DNA of 64,000 bases, taken from assembly GCA_030425145.1 (NCBI GenBank), contig JAUHVK010000011.1:56832-120831 (forward strand), in the 5' to 3' direction. This DNA is from Alphaproteobacteria bacterium. Lineage in GTDB: Bacteria > Pseudomonadota > Alphaproteobacteria > Rhodobacterales > Rhodobacteraceae. Of this stretch, positions 31,813-41,586 are shown piece after piece; position 1 is the stretch's first letter, and every line of letters begins with the position of its first letter. The position numbers were made by a program, and so were the translations under genes. The notes beneath the pieces were generated by a model that was not told the DNA's origin, did no database searches, and was given only the letters and a program-made list of their open reading frames with translations.

Positions 31813-33977
31813 CGTTCAAGGTCTACGGCGAGATCGAGATCGACGGCAAAGCCGCCCGCGTCGAGATCAAAGGCGTGGACGACGCGCTGGAGAAGGCCGC
31901 GCGCGGGGCCGACAAGTTCAGTTTCTCGGGCAAGGGTGCCGCTGCCGGCATGGGCCAGCTCAAGGGCGAGACGACACTCGCCGCCGGGTCAGTCGCCAAC
32001 CTCGGTGCCCAGTTCAACGATATCGGCGTGATGCTGGCGGCGGGCCAGAACCCGCTGCAGCTTGCCATCCAGCAAGGCACCCAGATCACCCAGGTCTTCG
32101 GCAATGCCGGCGCGGCATCCCGAGTCGCGATGCTGAAAAGCGCTTTGGCGAGCGTGGTCAGCCCGATCAACCTTGTGACCATCGGTGTGATTGCAGGCGG
32201 TGCCGCACTGGCCCAGTGGGGCCTCGGCATGATCAATGCGGGCGAAAAGACCCAGACCTTCGAGGAAACACTCGACGCTCTTGAACAAGCCCTCATCGAC
32301 TACCGTCAAGCTGCTGATCTTGCGATGTTGAGCACTGCCGAAATGGAAGAGAAGTTCGGCACTGCAAGCGCCGGACTTCGCACATCTTTGCAGCTTCTCG
32401 AAGACATCGCACGGTCGGAAGCCCAGCAGGCCATCGACGCAACCGCACAGTCCCTTGCGAGCCTCTTCGAGATGCGTGGGGATGGTGATCAGCGGATGGC
32501 GATGGCAGAGTTCTTTGATCTCAACATCGGCTTCGCCGGGCTTTCGCAAGCGTCCCGAGATGCTCGCGACGAAGCGCGTCAGCTGACAGCAGAATTCCGC
32601 AATCAGCAAGTCGAGCTCAGCCAAGCGAGCGGCGATCTGGAAGCGCAGATCGACATCATGACCCGCATGCTGTCAACGGCGCAGGAATTGGCTCTTGCCA
32701 AAGACGGCATCAGCGCGGCCGAAGAGCAGATCATCAAGCAGATCGCTGAGACGCTGTCCAAGATGGAGCAGCAGCGCGCTAAGGTCGACGAAGTCGATGC
32801 TTCGATGCGCGGTGTGCTGCATGCAGTTTTGGACATCGGTTCTGGACTTGGAGCGGCCGTCGGCTCGCTGAGCGCGATGGTCAACGAGTCCGCAAGCCTC
32901 GGGGATAACCTGTGGCGCGCAGCTTCTGCGGCGTGGGACATGGCCAAGGCGCGTGTCGCAAACCAGACAGCCCTCGACAATGACACCGATGGGCTGGCGG
33001 CCCAGTACGCGCTCTACGGTGAAGGTCGCACGGCTGCGAATGACCTGATCCGAAATAGTGATCCATTATTTGGCGGCGAGCTCGGAAATGTTCTTCCGCC
33101 ATCGCGTCCCTCGCGTGGTGGCACGCGATCACGCGGCGGCGCATCCTCTGTCAATGCGGAACGCGAAGCCGTCGATGACCTGATCCGGTCGCTGCAACAG
33201 CAGCTCGACATCGTTCGCGAAACCGATCCCGTTCAGAAGGAAATGATCCGCAACCGCGAGACGCTCAAGGCGGCGACGGATGCCGAAAAGCAATCGGTCG
33301 AGCAGCTGATCGCCTCGCGGATCGCCGAGGAGGCCGCGATCGAGCGGGCCACCGAGAATGCCGAGGCGTTCAAGGACATCTCGTGGCAGGCGCTTGAAGG
33401 GGTTCTGTTTCGGTCAGAGAGCGCGTCGGATGCTGTGGCCAACCTTGCCGACATGCTGGCACAGGCGGCGGCGCAGGCGGCGTTTCTGGGCACCGGACCG
33501 CTGGCCAATCTGTTCGGCACAGCCGACAGCGGCGGCTTGCTGGGCTTGGCAGGGTCGTTCCTGTTCCCCGGTGCTTCAGTCGGTCCGGGTAAAGCTGGCG
33601 GCGGCATGATATACGGCATGGGCGGGCCGCGTGACGATCTGGTCTGGACACCGACCAGCGCTGGTGAGTTTGTCGTCAACGCTCAGGCTACGTCACAGAA
33701 CCGCGCGCTGCTGGAATACATCAACGGCGGCGGTTTGATGGGTCAGGGCTTTGCCGCAGGCGGCATGCCGATCCCGGTGCCGATGCCGAACAGCCAAGGT
33801 GGCGGCGGGGCCCAGTCGGGTCGCGTCGTGATCTCGCTCGCGCCGTCGCCGCTGTTCGATGCGCGCGTGGTCGAGGCCTCGCAGGGCGTCTTTGTCGAGG
33901 GCATGGAGCAATACCGCGCGCAGGGTCTGCCGCAGGATGTGGAACGGATCAGCCTCGATCCGGGGAGGCGTGGCTGA
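31809..33977 (+). CDS. Tail tape measure protein
   Basis: 722 residues, start ATG 31809 overlapping the chaperone stop. The N-terminal third has the FNDIGVMLAAGQNPLQLAIQQGTQITQVFG motif of tape measures, then hydrophobic segments (SPINLVTIGVIAGGAALAQWGLGM) and long helices. The C-terminus ends in a Gly-rich AGGMIYGMGGPRDDLVW - AGEFVVNAQATSQNRALLEYING segment typical of phage tail tape measures. Length sets tail length: about 100 nm by the usual 0.15 nm per residue. Confidence 0.92.
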   Translation: MTFKVYGEIEIDGKAARVEIKGVDDALEKAARGADKFSFSGKGAAAGMGQLKGETTLAAGSVANLGAQFNDIGVMLAAGQNPLQLAIQQGTQITQVFGNAGAASRVAMLKSALASVVSPINLVTIGVIAGGAALAQWGLGMINAGEKTQTFEETLDALEQALIDYRQAADLAMLSTAEMEEKFGTASAGLRTSLQLLEDIARSEAQQAIDATAQSLASLFEMRGDGDQRMAMAEFFDLNIGFAGLSQASRDARDEARQLTAEFRNQQVELSQASGDLEAQIDIMTRMLSTAQELALAKDGISAAEEQIIKQIAETLSKMEQQRAKVDEVDASMRGVLHAVLDIGSGLGAAVGSLSAMVNESASLGDNLWRAASAAWDMAKARVANQTALDNDTDGLAAQYALYGEGRTAANDLIRNSDPLFGGELGNVLPPSRPSRGGTRSRGGASSVNAEREAVDDLIRSLQQQLDIVRETDPVQKEMIRNRETLKAATDAEKQSVEQLIASRIAEEAAIERATENAEAFKDISWQALEGVLFRSESASDAVANLADMLAQAAAQAAFLGTGPLANLFGTADSGGLLGLAGSFLFPGASVGPGKAGGGMIYGMGGPRDDLVWTPTSAGEFVVNAQATSQNRALLEYINGGGLMGQGFAAGGMPIPVPMPNSQGGGGAQSGRVVISLAPSPLFDARVVEASQGVFVEGMEQYRAQGLPQDVERISLDPGRRG

Positions 33978-34627
33978 TGGCCCTGAGTTTTCCGCTGAGC
34001 ACGGCGCAGTTCTTCGATCTTCTGCCAATCCGTGCCTTCCGCATGAAACCCGCCGACAACCGGGCGTTTTCGGAAACGGGCGGTGGCGAGCTAATCGCCG
34101 CCGGTCGCGGCCAGCGCCTCTGGCAGGGCGAGGTGACGCTCGATCTGGACATTCACGCGCAGATCGCGGGGCTCGATGCCAAGCTGTCGCTGCTCGAAGA
34201 GGCGGGCGCGTCTTTCCTGATGTACGACCCGCGCAAGCCGTTCCCGGCAGCGGACCCGGACGGATCGATCCTGTCAGGCTCTTCGCCGGTGATCGCCACG
34301 CTCAATGCAAACAACCGCGAACTGACGATCAGCGGCCTGCCAGCAGGCTATGTCCTGACCGAGGGCGATCTGATCGGCTGGACCTATGGCGCCAGCCCTC
34401 TGCGTTACACGCTGCACCGGATCGTCACAGGCGGCACGGCCAATGGATCGGGTGTGTCTCCGTCGATCGAGGTCAGCCCGTTCATTCCCAACGGGGTCAG
34501 CACGGGTGCCGCTGTCTCGCTGATCCGCCCGCCGATCAAGGCGCGACTGCCGCAGGCCGATTACGGCGCAGGCCGCTCGGTGATCAGCGAGGGCGGCTCG
34601 TTCCAGTTCATCCAGACGCGGAGGTGA
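33977..34627 (+). CDS. Minor tail / distal tail-like protein
   Basis: 216 residues, ATG overlapping the tape measure stop. N-terminus LSFPLSTAQFFDLLPIRAFRM, then GGGELIAAGRGQRLWQGEVTL and IRPPIKARLPQADYGAGR. Beta-rich, following the tape measure as distal tail proteins do. The precise role is inferred from position. Confidence 0.65.
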   Translation: MALSFPLSTAQFFDLLPIRAFRMKPADNRAFSETGGGELIAAGRGQRLWQGEVTLDLDIHAQIAGLDAKLSLLEEAGASFLMYDPRKPFPAADPDGSILSGSSPVIATLNANNRELTISGLPAGYVLTEGDLIGWTYGASPLRYTLHRIVTGGTANGSGVSPSIEVSPFIPNGVSTGAAVSLIRPPIKARLPQADYGAGRSVISEGGSFQFIQTRR

Positions 34628-34631
34628 GCGG

Positions 34632-35234
34632 GTGCCGACGATCGACACAGCCGTCCAGTCGCAATTCGCCGAACGCCGGGGCGTTGAGCCGCGCGTGCTG
34701 TTCTGGATCGAGCCGCGCAACAGATCGACCGGTCTGCGTGAGGCGCTGGGGCTTTGGAACGGCGACGATCACCGCGATTTCCTTGTCGAAGGTGAGACGC
34801 GGACCTTCTATGGCGCGGGCAACGTGCTGGGGCTGCAACCGATCCGGAGCGTGACTGGCCTCGACGTGATCTATCATTCGATCGAGTTGCCGCCCTTCAC
34901 GGACGAGGTGCGCATCATCCTTGACCAGTATGACGGTCATCTGGCCCCGGTCCGGATCTACTCGGTGGCGCTCGATGTGGACACGATGGAGCCGCTCGCG
35001 GCCCCGATCCGTTTTGTGAAGGGTACTCTGCAGGAGGCCCCGAAATCCCTTGGAGCGCCGGGCAGCGCGACCTCGAAATACGTCCTCAAAATTGCGTCCA
35101 ACGCGCGCCGGCTGACGCAGGGCCTGCCGATCTACCGGTCTCAGAACTGGCTGGAGCGCCGCGCCTCGGGCGATCTGGGCCGCGAGCACATCGGCGTCTC
35201 GTCCGACTGGGTTGTGCCGTGGGGGGAGGAATGA
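34632..35234 (+). CDS. Tail hub-associated protein (GTG start)
   Basis: 200 residues from GTG 34632. Beta-rich: RVLFWIEPRNRSTGLREALGLW, FTDEVRIILDQYDGHLAPVRIY and RRLTQGLPIYRSQNWLERRA. In layout it occupies the slot of the GTA DUF2163 protein, before the NlpC-like gene, and the segment after RIILDQYDG resembles that family. It overlaps the next gene by four bases. Confidence 0.6.
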   Translation: MPTIDTAVQSQFAERRGVEPRVLFWIEPRNRSTGLREALGLWNGDDHRDFLVEGETRTFYGAGNVLGLQPIRSVTGLDVIYHSIELPPFTDEVRIILDQYDGHLAPVRIYSVALDVDTMEPLAAPIRFVKGTLQEAPKSLGAPGSATSKYVLKIASNARRLTQGLPIYRSQNWLERRASGDLGREHIGVSSDWVVPWGEE

Positions 35235-35632
35235 TGGACCGCGTCGTGGCCTTGAACGGGTACTTGAACGTCGCGCGGCAGTTCTCGATCGAGCCGGGGC
35301 AGTTCGACTGCGCGCTCTTCGTGGGCGGCTGGGTCGATACCCTGCGCGGCACGGATTACGTGGAGCGGTGGATCGGACGGTACCGGACCCTGACCGAGGG
35401 ACGCAGGCTGCTGAAGGCCGAGGGCATCCGGTCGCTGCGCGATCTCGCGGACCGCGAGCTCACGTCTGTCGGGGGATGGGTAAACGCCCAGCCGGGCGAC
35501 GTGGCGCTGATCAAGGAGAGTGCGCTTTGCTTCGGCATCAATGGCTGTGGCGGGATGATCCATGTCGTCTCGCCGGTCTCGGGCCTTGATGCGGTGCCGA
35601 TGGATCGCGCCTGGGAGGTCTACCGCCCATGA
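35231..35632 (+). CDS. NlpC/P60-like small tail protein (DUF6950 type)
   Basis: 133 residues from ATG 35231. FDCALFVGGWVDTLRG is the Cys-containing first helix of the NlpC/P60-like fold, and GWVNAQPGDVALIKES with CGGMIHVVSPVSGLD supplies the His region. It may digest cell wall at the tail tip during DNA entry. The catalytic His cannot be confirmed without alignment. Confidence 0.72.
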   Translation: MMDRVVALNGYLNVARQFSIEPGQFDCALFVGGWVDTLRGTDYVERWIGRYRTLTEGRRLLKAEGIRSLRDLADRELTSVGGWVNAQPGDVALIKESALCFGINGCGGMIHVVSPVSGLDAVPMDRAWEVYRP

Positions 35633-38600
35633 TCCGGCTTCTGATCCTCAGCCTTGCCGCGCTGCTGTTCCTGGCCGATCCGGCTGCGGCCGATCCGATC
35701 TCGGGTCTGATCGCGGCGGGCAAGGCGTTCTTTGCCACCAAGCTCGGTGCGATCGTCGCCCAGGTTGCGATCAGCTCGGGTCTGAGCCTGATTGCCCAGC
35801 GGCTGCGCAAAAAGCCCAAACAGCCGGGCTTGCAGAACCAGTTCAAGGGCCGTGGCGGGACTGAGCCGGGCAGCTTCGTGCTGGGTCGCGCGGCGGTCAA
35901 GGGCCACCAGACCTATCACAACAGCCAGGGCGACAATTCCAAGTGGTATCATGAGGTCATCGAGCTCTGCGATCTGCCCGGGGCTACGTTGGAGCGGCTG
36001 ATCATCGACGGTGAATACTCGGCGATCGGTGATGTCTATGTTGATGGCAGCGCGGGCGATGTGGGTAACATCATTGTCGCCAAGAACAAGGACAGCGACA
36101 GCCACCGCGCCTTCATCCGCACCTATGACGGCACCCAGACCGCCGCCGACGCGCTGCTGGTGTCGCATTTTGCGGAGGATGACCGTCGCTGGACCACGGA
36201 CCACAAGCTGACCGGCATCTGCTACGCCGTCCTGAGCTACTACTTCGACCGCAAGCGGTTTTCGCGCGGTGTGCCCGAGCTGAGCTTCGAGATGCTGGGC
36301 ATCCCGGTCTACGACCCGCGCAAGGACACGAGCGTCGGCGGATCGGGCGCGCATCGCTGGGCCGACCCGTCCACCTGGGAGCAGTCCGAGAACCTGATCG
36401 TGCTGGTCTACAACATCCTGCGCGGGATCGCGGCTCCGGGCGGCGCTGTCTGGGGTGGTGATTGCGAGCACGAAGACCTGCCCATGGCGAACTGGGTGGC
36501 AGCGATGAACGCCTGCGACGTCGATCTCGGCGGCCGCAAGAAATACACCGGCGGGATCGAGGTCAAATGGACGGACGCGCCCGCTGACATCATCGAGCAG
36601 CTGCTTGCGGGCTGCAACGGCCAGATCACCGAACTGGGCGGCGTCTACCGCGTCCAGGTCGATGCGCCGGCAACTGCCGTGGTCTCGGTCACGGATGATG
36701 ATTTCATCGTGTCCGACCCCTCTGAAATGGACCCTTTTCCGGGGCTTGAAGGCACGTTTAACGGGGGCACCGTGGTGCATCCCGACCCGGCGCAGCTCTG
36801 GAACGCCAGCCAGCCGCACACCGTCACCAACCCGAGCCTTGAGACGCAGGACGGCACCCAGCGTCTCTTCGATCTGCAGCTGCCAGTGGTCCACAATACC
36901 GCCCAGGCCAAGCAGGTGCTGAACGCAGCCGTCAATGACGGGCGCCGGTTCCGCCGGCACAAGGGCACACTGCCGCCCGATCTCTTCTGGCTCGACACGC
37001 TGAGCACCTTTGCCTGGACAAGCGAGAGCGAGGGCTACACGGCCAAGCTCTTTGAGATCTCCGAGACGGCCTATGACCTGCTGACCTTCAACACGGTGCG
37101 CTCGATCCGCGAGCGCGACCCGTCGGATTTCCTGATCGTGCCCGGGCTGGAGCTTCCCGGCCTGCCTTCCGCGATCACACCTCCGGCGCGTCCAGACGCC
37201 GGTGTTCCGGGCTTCGATATCGTCCCGGTCACCGTGGATGACGGCAACGGCAATCGCCGCATCACGTTCAAGCTGATCTGGACCGCTGCCGCGCTCGAAG
37301 GCACAGTGGACGGGGTCGCCTACCAGCTGCGCCTGTCCTCGACCGAGGAGACGGTTCTCACAGGTGACATCGCCGATGTCTCGGAAGGTCAGGCATTCCT
37401 GCCCGGATCCTACATTCCCGGCGCGTCTTACGACGCGCGCGCAAAGGCCATCAGCCGGGTGCGCGACACCGACTGGACCGGATGGGTGACCGAGAGCGCG
37501 CCCGCGGTGTCGGACAACCTTCGGCTCGTGCAGCTGACCACGGGCGTTCCGGTCTTCACCTACACCGCCGCAGGCGACACGCCAGCGCCCGCGAGCACCG
37601 TCTTCACAGCCACCGCCCGAGGCACGATCGGAACACCTTACTTCGAGTTCTTCGTCGACGATGTGAGCCAGGGCGCGCCCTCGACCACCGCGACCTTCAC
37701 CTACACGCCACGGGCCAGCGCGGCGAACATGCCCGACGTGGTGCGTGTCGAACTGCGCGACGGCGGGGCATCGGAAGACGTTGTGGCCTCCGACCGGATC
37801 ACCGTGATCGGGCTCGTGCCCGGGGAGCGGGGCGTCTCGATGCTGCTGACCAACGAGGCGCACACGGTCCCGGCCGCAGCCGACGGCACGGGGGAGGACC
37901 TCGCGGGTGCATTCACCGATGTGCAGGTCTTCATCGGCACGCAGCTCGACACCGGCAACTGGACGCTCAGCCGCACGAACAGCACCGGCGTCGGCTCGAC
38001 CCTGGTGGGCAACCGCGTGACGGTCACCGATCTCGACGTCAATGCAGGCTACGTGGATATCACCGCGAGCCGCGCTGGCTTCACCTCGATGACCAGGCGC
38101 TTCACGCTCACCAAGACACGTCGCGGTGACAATGGCTCGAACGGTATCTCGACTTATCTCGCGACGATCTTCCGGCGATCTGCGTCCGCGCCCGCGACAC
38201 CCACCGGCGGAAGCTATGATTTCGAGACGCAAACCATTACCACGCCGAGCGGGTGGAGTGATGAGGTGCCAGATGGATCACTGCCGGTTTACGTCTCATT
38301 CGCGTTGGCAAGCATTCTGGGTACGACTGGCTCGGACGACACGCTCACGTGGTCCGCACCGTCCGTTCTCGCGCGCGATGGCGTAGACGGAAATCTTGTT
38401 CAGAACTCTCAGCTGGCCGGGGGCGACAGCACCCTCTGGACGCTTGGTTCAGGGCAGGAAGACCAAGGGGGCGAGGATGAGACCTTTGCCGTGACCGTTG
38501 TCGAGCGTGACACGGCGTCGTCTCTCACGGGCTTGGCAAACGCCCCGACGCCGGGGATGTTCCGCATCCAGTTCGGGACACCCACCGGCAACATCAACAC

Positions 38601-39429
38601 CGAGAGCTACAACCCGCAGGAGGACAGCACCAACAGAGCTCTGCCAGACACGGTTTTCGACGAGGCTGTCCTTGTGCAGTACGATGATCTCATCCCGGCC
38701 CCGGCTAGCGGCAAGGCGGCTGTGTCGGTGTATATGTGTGAGGAAATTCAGCACGGATCATGGACCGGCGCTGGCGCCATGTCTTTCCTCGCTCGAGTGA
38801 CCAGCTACGACAAGGACGAGACGCTGATCACCACGACGATTGATCAGCATGCCGCGCTGATGTCCGGTGCGAACCAGACGCCGGGCGTTTGGTATCGAAA
38901 AGAGGCGACGTTCGATCTCCCTGCCAACTGCGCGTTCTACAAGGTTGAGTTTACCCTTCTGCAATCTGCGAGCAGGGTCTGTTACCTTGCAAAGCCGTGG
39001 GTAGAACCCGCCATCTACACGACGAGCATTGGTCGAAACGAGGTCACCGAGACCGAGTATGACAGTGCCAGCACTGTGACGCTCGCCGCCAACAACACGT
39101 TTGAGACTTTGTGCGAAGTCGATGTCGAAGTGCCTGACATACCGCTTGGTAACGGGTCCGAGACCATGCGGATCGAGGCTCAGGGGTCCGGCAACTTTCA
39201 GATCTCCAATAGCGCCATCGCAAACATCGACATTGTTTTGCAGGAGGCGGGGCAGGCGGACGTCATTCTGAACTCGCTGCAGTCGTTCGGCACCGAGGGT
39301 TACTCGCTGAGCGGCTATGCCAACAAGGGGCCGGGTACGTACACCCTTCTGTTGAGAGGTAAGGCGACAAACGTGAGTGATGTGACCTTCCGTCGAAATG
39401 AGTTCAAAGGGGTGGTGCTCAAGCGATGA
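35629..39429 (+). CDS. Large tail tip / host specificity protein (gpJ-like)
   Basis: 1266 residues. A hydrophobic start (LLILSLAALLFLADPAAA) is followed by the conserved region PKQPGLQNQFKGRGGTEPGSFVLGRAAVKG and WYHEVIELCDLPGATLERL. The hub domains run to about 490. Fibronectin/Ig-like modules occupy about 520-850 (RITFKLIWTAAALEGTVDG, VFTYTAAGDTPAPASTVF). A carbohydrate-binding-like beta-sandwich follows (920-1130, DLPANCAFYKVEFTLLQS). It would form the tail tip and contact the receptor. The C-terminal third is the likely host-range part. Confidence 0.85.
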   Translation: MIRLLILSLAALLFLADPAAADPISGLIAAGKAFFATKLGAIVAQVAISSGLSLIAQRLRKKPKQPGLQNQFKGRGGTEPGSFVLGRAAVKGHQTYHNSQGDNSKWYHEVIELCDLPGATLERLIIDGEYSAIGDVYVDGSAGDVGNIIVAKNKDSDSHRAFIRTYDGTQTAADALLVSHFAEDDRRWTTDHKLTGICYAVLSYYFDRKRFSRGVPELSFEMLGIPVYDPRKDTSVGGSGAHRWADPSTWEQSENLIVLVYNILRGIAAPGGAVWGGDCEHEDLPMANWVAAMNACDVDLGGRKKYTGGIEVKWTDAPADIIEQLLAGCNGQITELGGVYRVQVDAPATAVVSVTDDDFIVSDPSEMDPFPGLEGTFNGGTVVHPDPAQLWNASQPHTVTNPSLETQDGTQRLFDLQLPVVHNTAQAKQVLNAAVNDGRRFRRHKGTLPPDLFWLDTLSTFAWTSESEGYTAKLFEISETAYDLLTFNTVRSIRERDPSDFLIVPGLELPGLPSAITPPARPDAGVPGFDIVPVTVDDGNGNRRITFKLIWTAAALEGTVDGVAYQLRLSSTEETVLTGDIADVSEGQAFLPGSYIPGASYDARAKAISRVRDTDWTGWVTESAPAVSDNLRLVQLTTGVPVFTYTAAGDTPAPASTVFTATARGTIGTPYFEFFVDDVSQGAPSTTATFTYTPRASAANMPDVVRVELRDGGASEDVVASDRITVIGLVPGERGVSMLLTNEAHTVPAAADGTGEDLAGAFTDVQVFIGTQLDTGNWTLSRTNSTGVGSTLVGNRVTVTDLDVNAGYVDITASRAGFTSMTRRFTLTKTRRGDNGSNGISTYLATIFRRSASAPATPTGGSYDFETQTITTPSGWSDEVPDGSLPVYVSFALASILGTTGSDDTLTWSAPSVLARDGVDGNLVQNSQLAGGDSTLWTLGSGQEDQGGEDETFAVTVVERDTASSLTGLANAPTPGMFRIQFGTPTGNINTESYNPQEDSTNRALPDTVFDEAVLVQYDDLIPAPASGKAAVSVYMCEEIQHGSWTGAGAMSFLARVTSYDKDETLITTTIDQHAALMSGANQTPGVWYRKEATFDLPANCAFYKVEFTLLQSASRVCYLAKPWVEPAIYTTSIGRNEVTETEYDSASTVTLAANNTFETLCEVDVEVPDIPLGNGSETMRIEAQGSGNFQISNSAIANIDIVLQEAGQADVILNSLQSFGTEGYSLSGYANKGPGTYTLLLRGKATNVSDVTFRRNEFKGVVLKR

Positions 39430-40007
39430 AAGAGATCACAATCTATGACCAGAGCGGCACGATCCGACGGGTGCGTCGAGGCTCGGTCGCAAGCATCGAA
39501 AGAGCCGCGACGAAGGCGATGGCGGCCGGGTTATTTGTGCGGGAGGGGGCTCCTCCCCAGCCCGAAGGATATCGCGTCGGGCCGGAAGGGTTCGAGCCGA
39601 TCACCCTGACGCCGCAAGAACGCCTTGATCAGGCCAAGCTTGACGCGGCGGAGACAGTACTTCGGGCCGTGAAGGTCGCGCGCCTCCGGTACATCACTGA
39701 CTTGCCTGGTCAAGAAGCGATCTACCAAGAAAAGCGTGACGAGGCCTCCCGGTACATCTCAGAGGGCAGACCGTCTGATCTTTTTGACTACCCGATGCTT
39801 GCGGCAGAGGCCGGTGTCACAGCGCCAACTGCATCCGATCTGGCCGATATGTGGATCGCGCTGAACATGCAGTGGAAAGAGGTTGCCGCGAAGCTCGAAA
39901 AGAACCGCATGACGGCCATCAAGGCGGTCGAAGCCGCCACCGACCGCGCCGAGATCGACGCGGCCCTTGAAACTTTAAACGCCGCGCTTGCGGCACTCCA
40001 ACCCTGA
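39426..40007 (+). CDS. Tail tip accessory / fibre assembly protein
   Basis: 193 residues, ATG overlapping the gpJ-like stop. A short beta domain (ITIYDQSGTIRRVRRG) is followed by long helices (LDQAKLDAAETVLRAVKVARLRYITDLPGQEAIYQEKRDEA) as in DUF4376/fibre-assembly proteins. Probably a chaperone or a coiled-coil fibre stalk. Confidence 0.6.
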   Translation: MKEITIYDQSGTIRRVRRGSVASIERAATKAMAAGLFVREGAPPQPEGYRVGPEGFEPITLTPQERLDQAKLDAAETVLRAVKVARLRYITDLPGQEAIYQEKRDEASRYISEGRPSDLFDYPMLAAEAGVTAPTASDLADMWIALNMQWKEVAAKLEKNRMTAIKAVEAATDRAEIDAALETLNAALAALQP

Positions 40008-40026
40008 CCCTGAAAGGACCGGACCC

Positions 40027-40455
40027 ATGTCCAAAGGAAACACCTTTGAAAACGACCTTCTGAAGCTGATCTTCAACGGCGATGCTATTGCCAATCTAGC
40101 GGACGACGCAGGCACATCGCCGCTGAGCGACCTCTACGTTTCGCTGCATACGGCTGATCCCGGTGAAGCGGGCAATCAGGAGACCAATGAGTGTGCCTAT
40201 ACCAGTTATGACCGAGTGGCCGTGGCGCGCAGTACAGGCGGCTGGATCGTCACCGGAAATAGCGTCAGCCCAGTGGCGGACATCGACTTTCCGCAGGCGA
40301 CCGGCGGCACTGAGACCGCCACGCACTTCGCCGTCGGAACTGCGGCAAGCGGCGCGGGCAAGGTGCTGTACAAGGGCGCGATCACGCCAAACATCTCGAT
40401 TTCAAACGGCGTCATCCCACGCATTGGCACTGGCTCCACGATCACCGAGGACTGA
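40027..40455 (+). CDS. Phage tail fibre-type protein (small)
   Basis: 142 residues. NTFENDLLKLIFNGDAIANLAD and PLSDLYVSLHTADPGEAGNQETNE, with YDRVAVAR, form the well-conserved small tail-fibre/appendage family seen in many siphoviruses. Beta-rich remainder with TATHFAVGTAASGAGKVLYKG. Confidence 0.82.
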   Translation: MSKGNTFENDLLKLIFNGDAIANLADDAGTSPLSDLYVSLHTADPGEAGNQETNECAYTSYDRVAVARSTGGWIVTGNSVSPVADIDFPQATGGTETATHFAVGTAASGAGKVLYKGAITPNISISNGVIPRIGTGSTITED

Positions 40456-40458
40456 TAA

Positions 40459-41586
40459 ATGGCTAAACTCGTCAATCGCGCCAAAATGACCACCGCCACA
40501 ACTGGCACGGGCACGATCACGCTCGGGTCAGCGGTTGACGGCTTCCAGACCTTTGCTGCGGCCGGGGTCTCCGATGGCGATACAGTGGCTTATACCATCG
40601 AGGATGGAACCGATTGGGAGATTGGAACTGGCACCTACACGGCGTCTGGCACAACGCTCACGCGGACAGTCTCGGAAAGCAGCAACGCGGATGCGGCGAT
40701 CAACCTGAGTGGCTCCGCTACCGTATTTGTCACGGCTCGGGCCGAGGATTTCCAGCAGGTCAAGCAGATCTCCATTGCCCTTTCGGACACCACCACCAAT
40801 GTGACGCCCGATGCCTGGGTGGATGTGCCCCTGGATGGTGCGGTGGCGGGCGATAGCGGCGCCTATGCGGTGAGCACCGCCAGTGATGAGATCACGGTGC
40901 CGGATAGCGGGTGGTATCGGGTCACGGCTGTTTTACAGGTGACCACCGCCACCGTCCGGGGTTCGGCCCAGGCGCAAATTCTGATCAATGGGGTGGCACG
41001 CGGTGATCTGTACGGCACACCCTATCTGCGCAACACCGGATCTCTGGACACCGATGCGGTGCTGGTGGTTTCGCCGTGGATCCAACTGGCAGCTGGCGAC
41101 ACGATCACCCTTCAAATGCGCAATGGTCAGTCCAGTGCACAAGTAGGCACATTGGTCTCGGGGTCCTATGTCGCGGTGGAGCAAAAGGGCGGTGTGGGGC
41201 CGAAAGGGGATAAGGGTGACGCGGGTTTGCAGGGTGATTTGAACGCGACCACCCATGCAACGCTGGCGGCGGGGTATGATATCACCCCCGAGAATTTGGG
41301 CACATTCACCACCGGCACACTCACCCCCGAGGTGGATGGGTCGGGGAAAGCAAACACAAAATATTTGGTTGCAAATGGTGCGTTTGCAATTGTGCCCCCC
41401 GCCACATCTTCGGATTGCACGGTTATCCTGCACGTCACAAACGGGGCCTCGGCGGGGGCGTTGGATTTTACCGCCTTTGATGCTGCAAATGGCGCGGCTT
41501 ATGACGCGACCTCGGGAAAAGAGTATTTTTTCCACATAAAAAAGGTGAATGGCCGGGCGTCAATCACCCTGGAGGAATTGCTGTGA
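40459..41586 (+). CDS. Tail fibre protein with C1q/TNF-like and short collagen-like segments
   Basis: 375 residues. N-terminal virion-binding repeat (KLVNRAKMTTATTGTGTITLG) then a jelly-roll-like region 110-235 (DSGWYRVTAVLQVTTATVRGSAQAQILING). A short collagen-like run GPKGDKGDAGLQGD (about 249-262) precedes a C-terminal beta domain (KYLVANGAFAIVPPATSSDCTV). Probably a trimeric fibre. Confidence 0.75.
   Translation: MAKLVNRAKMTTATTGTGTITLGSAVDGFQTFAAAGVSDGDTVAYTIEDGTDWEIGTGTYTASGTTLTRTVSESSNADAAINLSGSATVFVTARAEDFQQVKQISIALSDTTTNVTPDAWVDVPLDGAVAGDSGAYAVSTASDEITVPDSGWYRVTAVLQVTTATVRGSAQAQILINGVARGDLYGTPYLRNTGSLDTDAVLVVSPWIQLAAGDTITLQMRNGQSSAQVGTLVSGSYVAVEQKGGVGPKGDKGDAGLQGDLNATTHATLAAGYDITPENLGTFTTGTLTPEVDGSGKANTKYLVANGAFAIVPPATSSDCTVILHVTNGASAGALDFTAFDAANGAAYDATSGKEYFFHIKKVNGRASITLEELL

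Noticed and set aside
35620..38232. 870-codon frame opposite the tail tip gene
   Set aside because: Composition typical of antisense frames in GC-rich DNA and no domain pattern.
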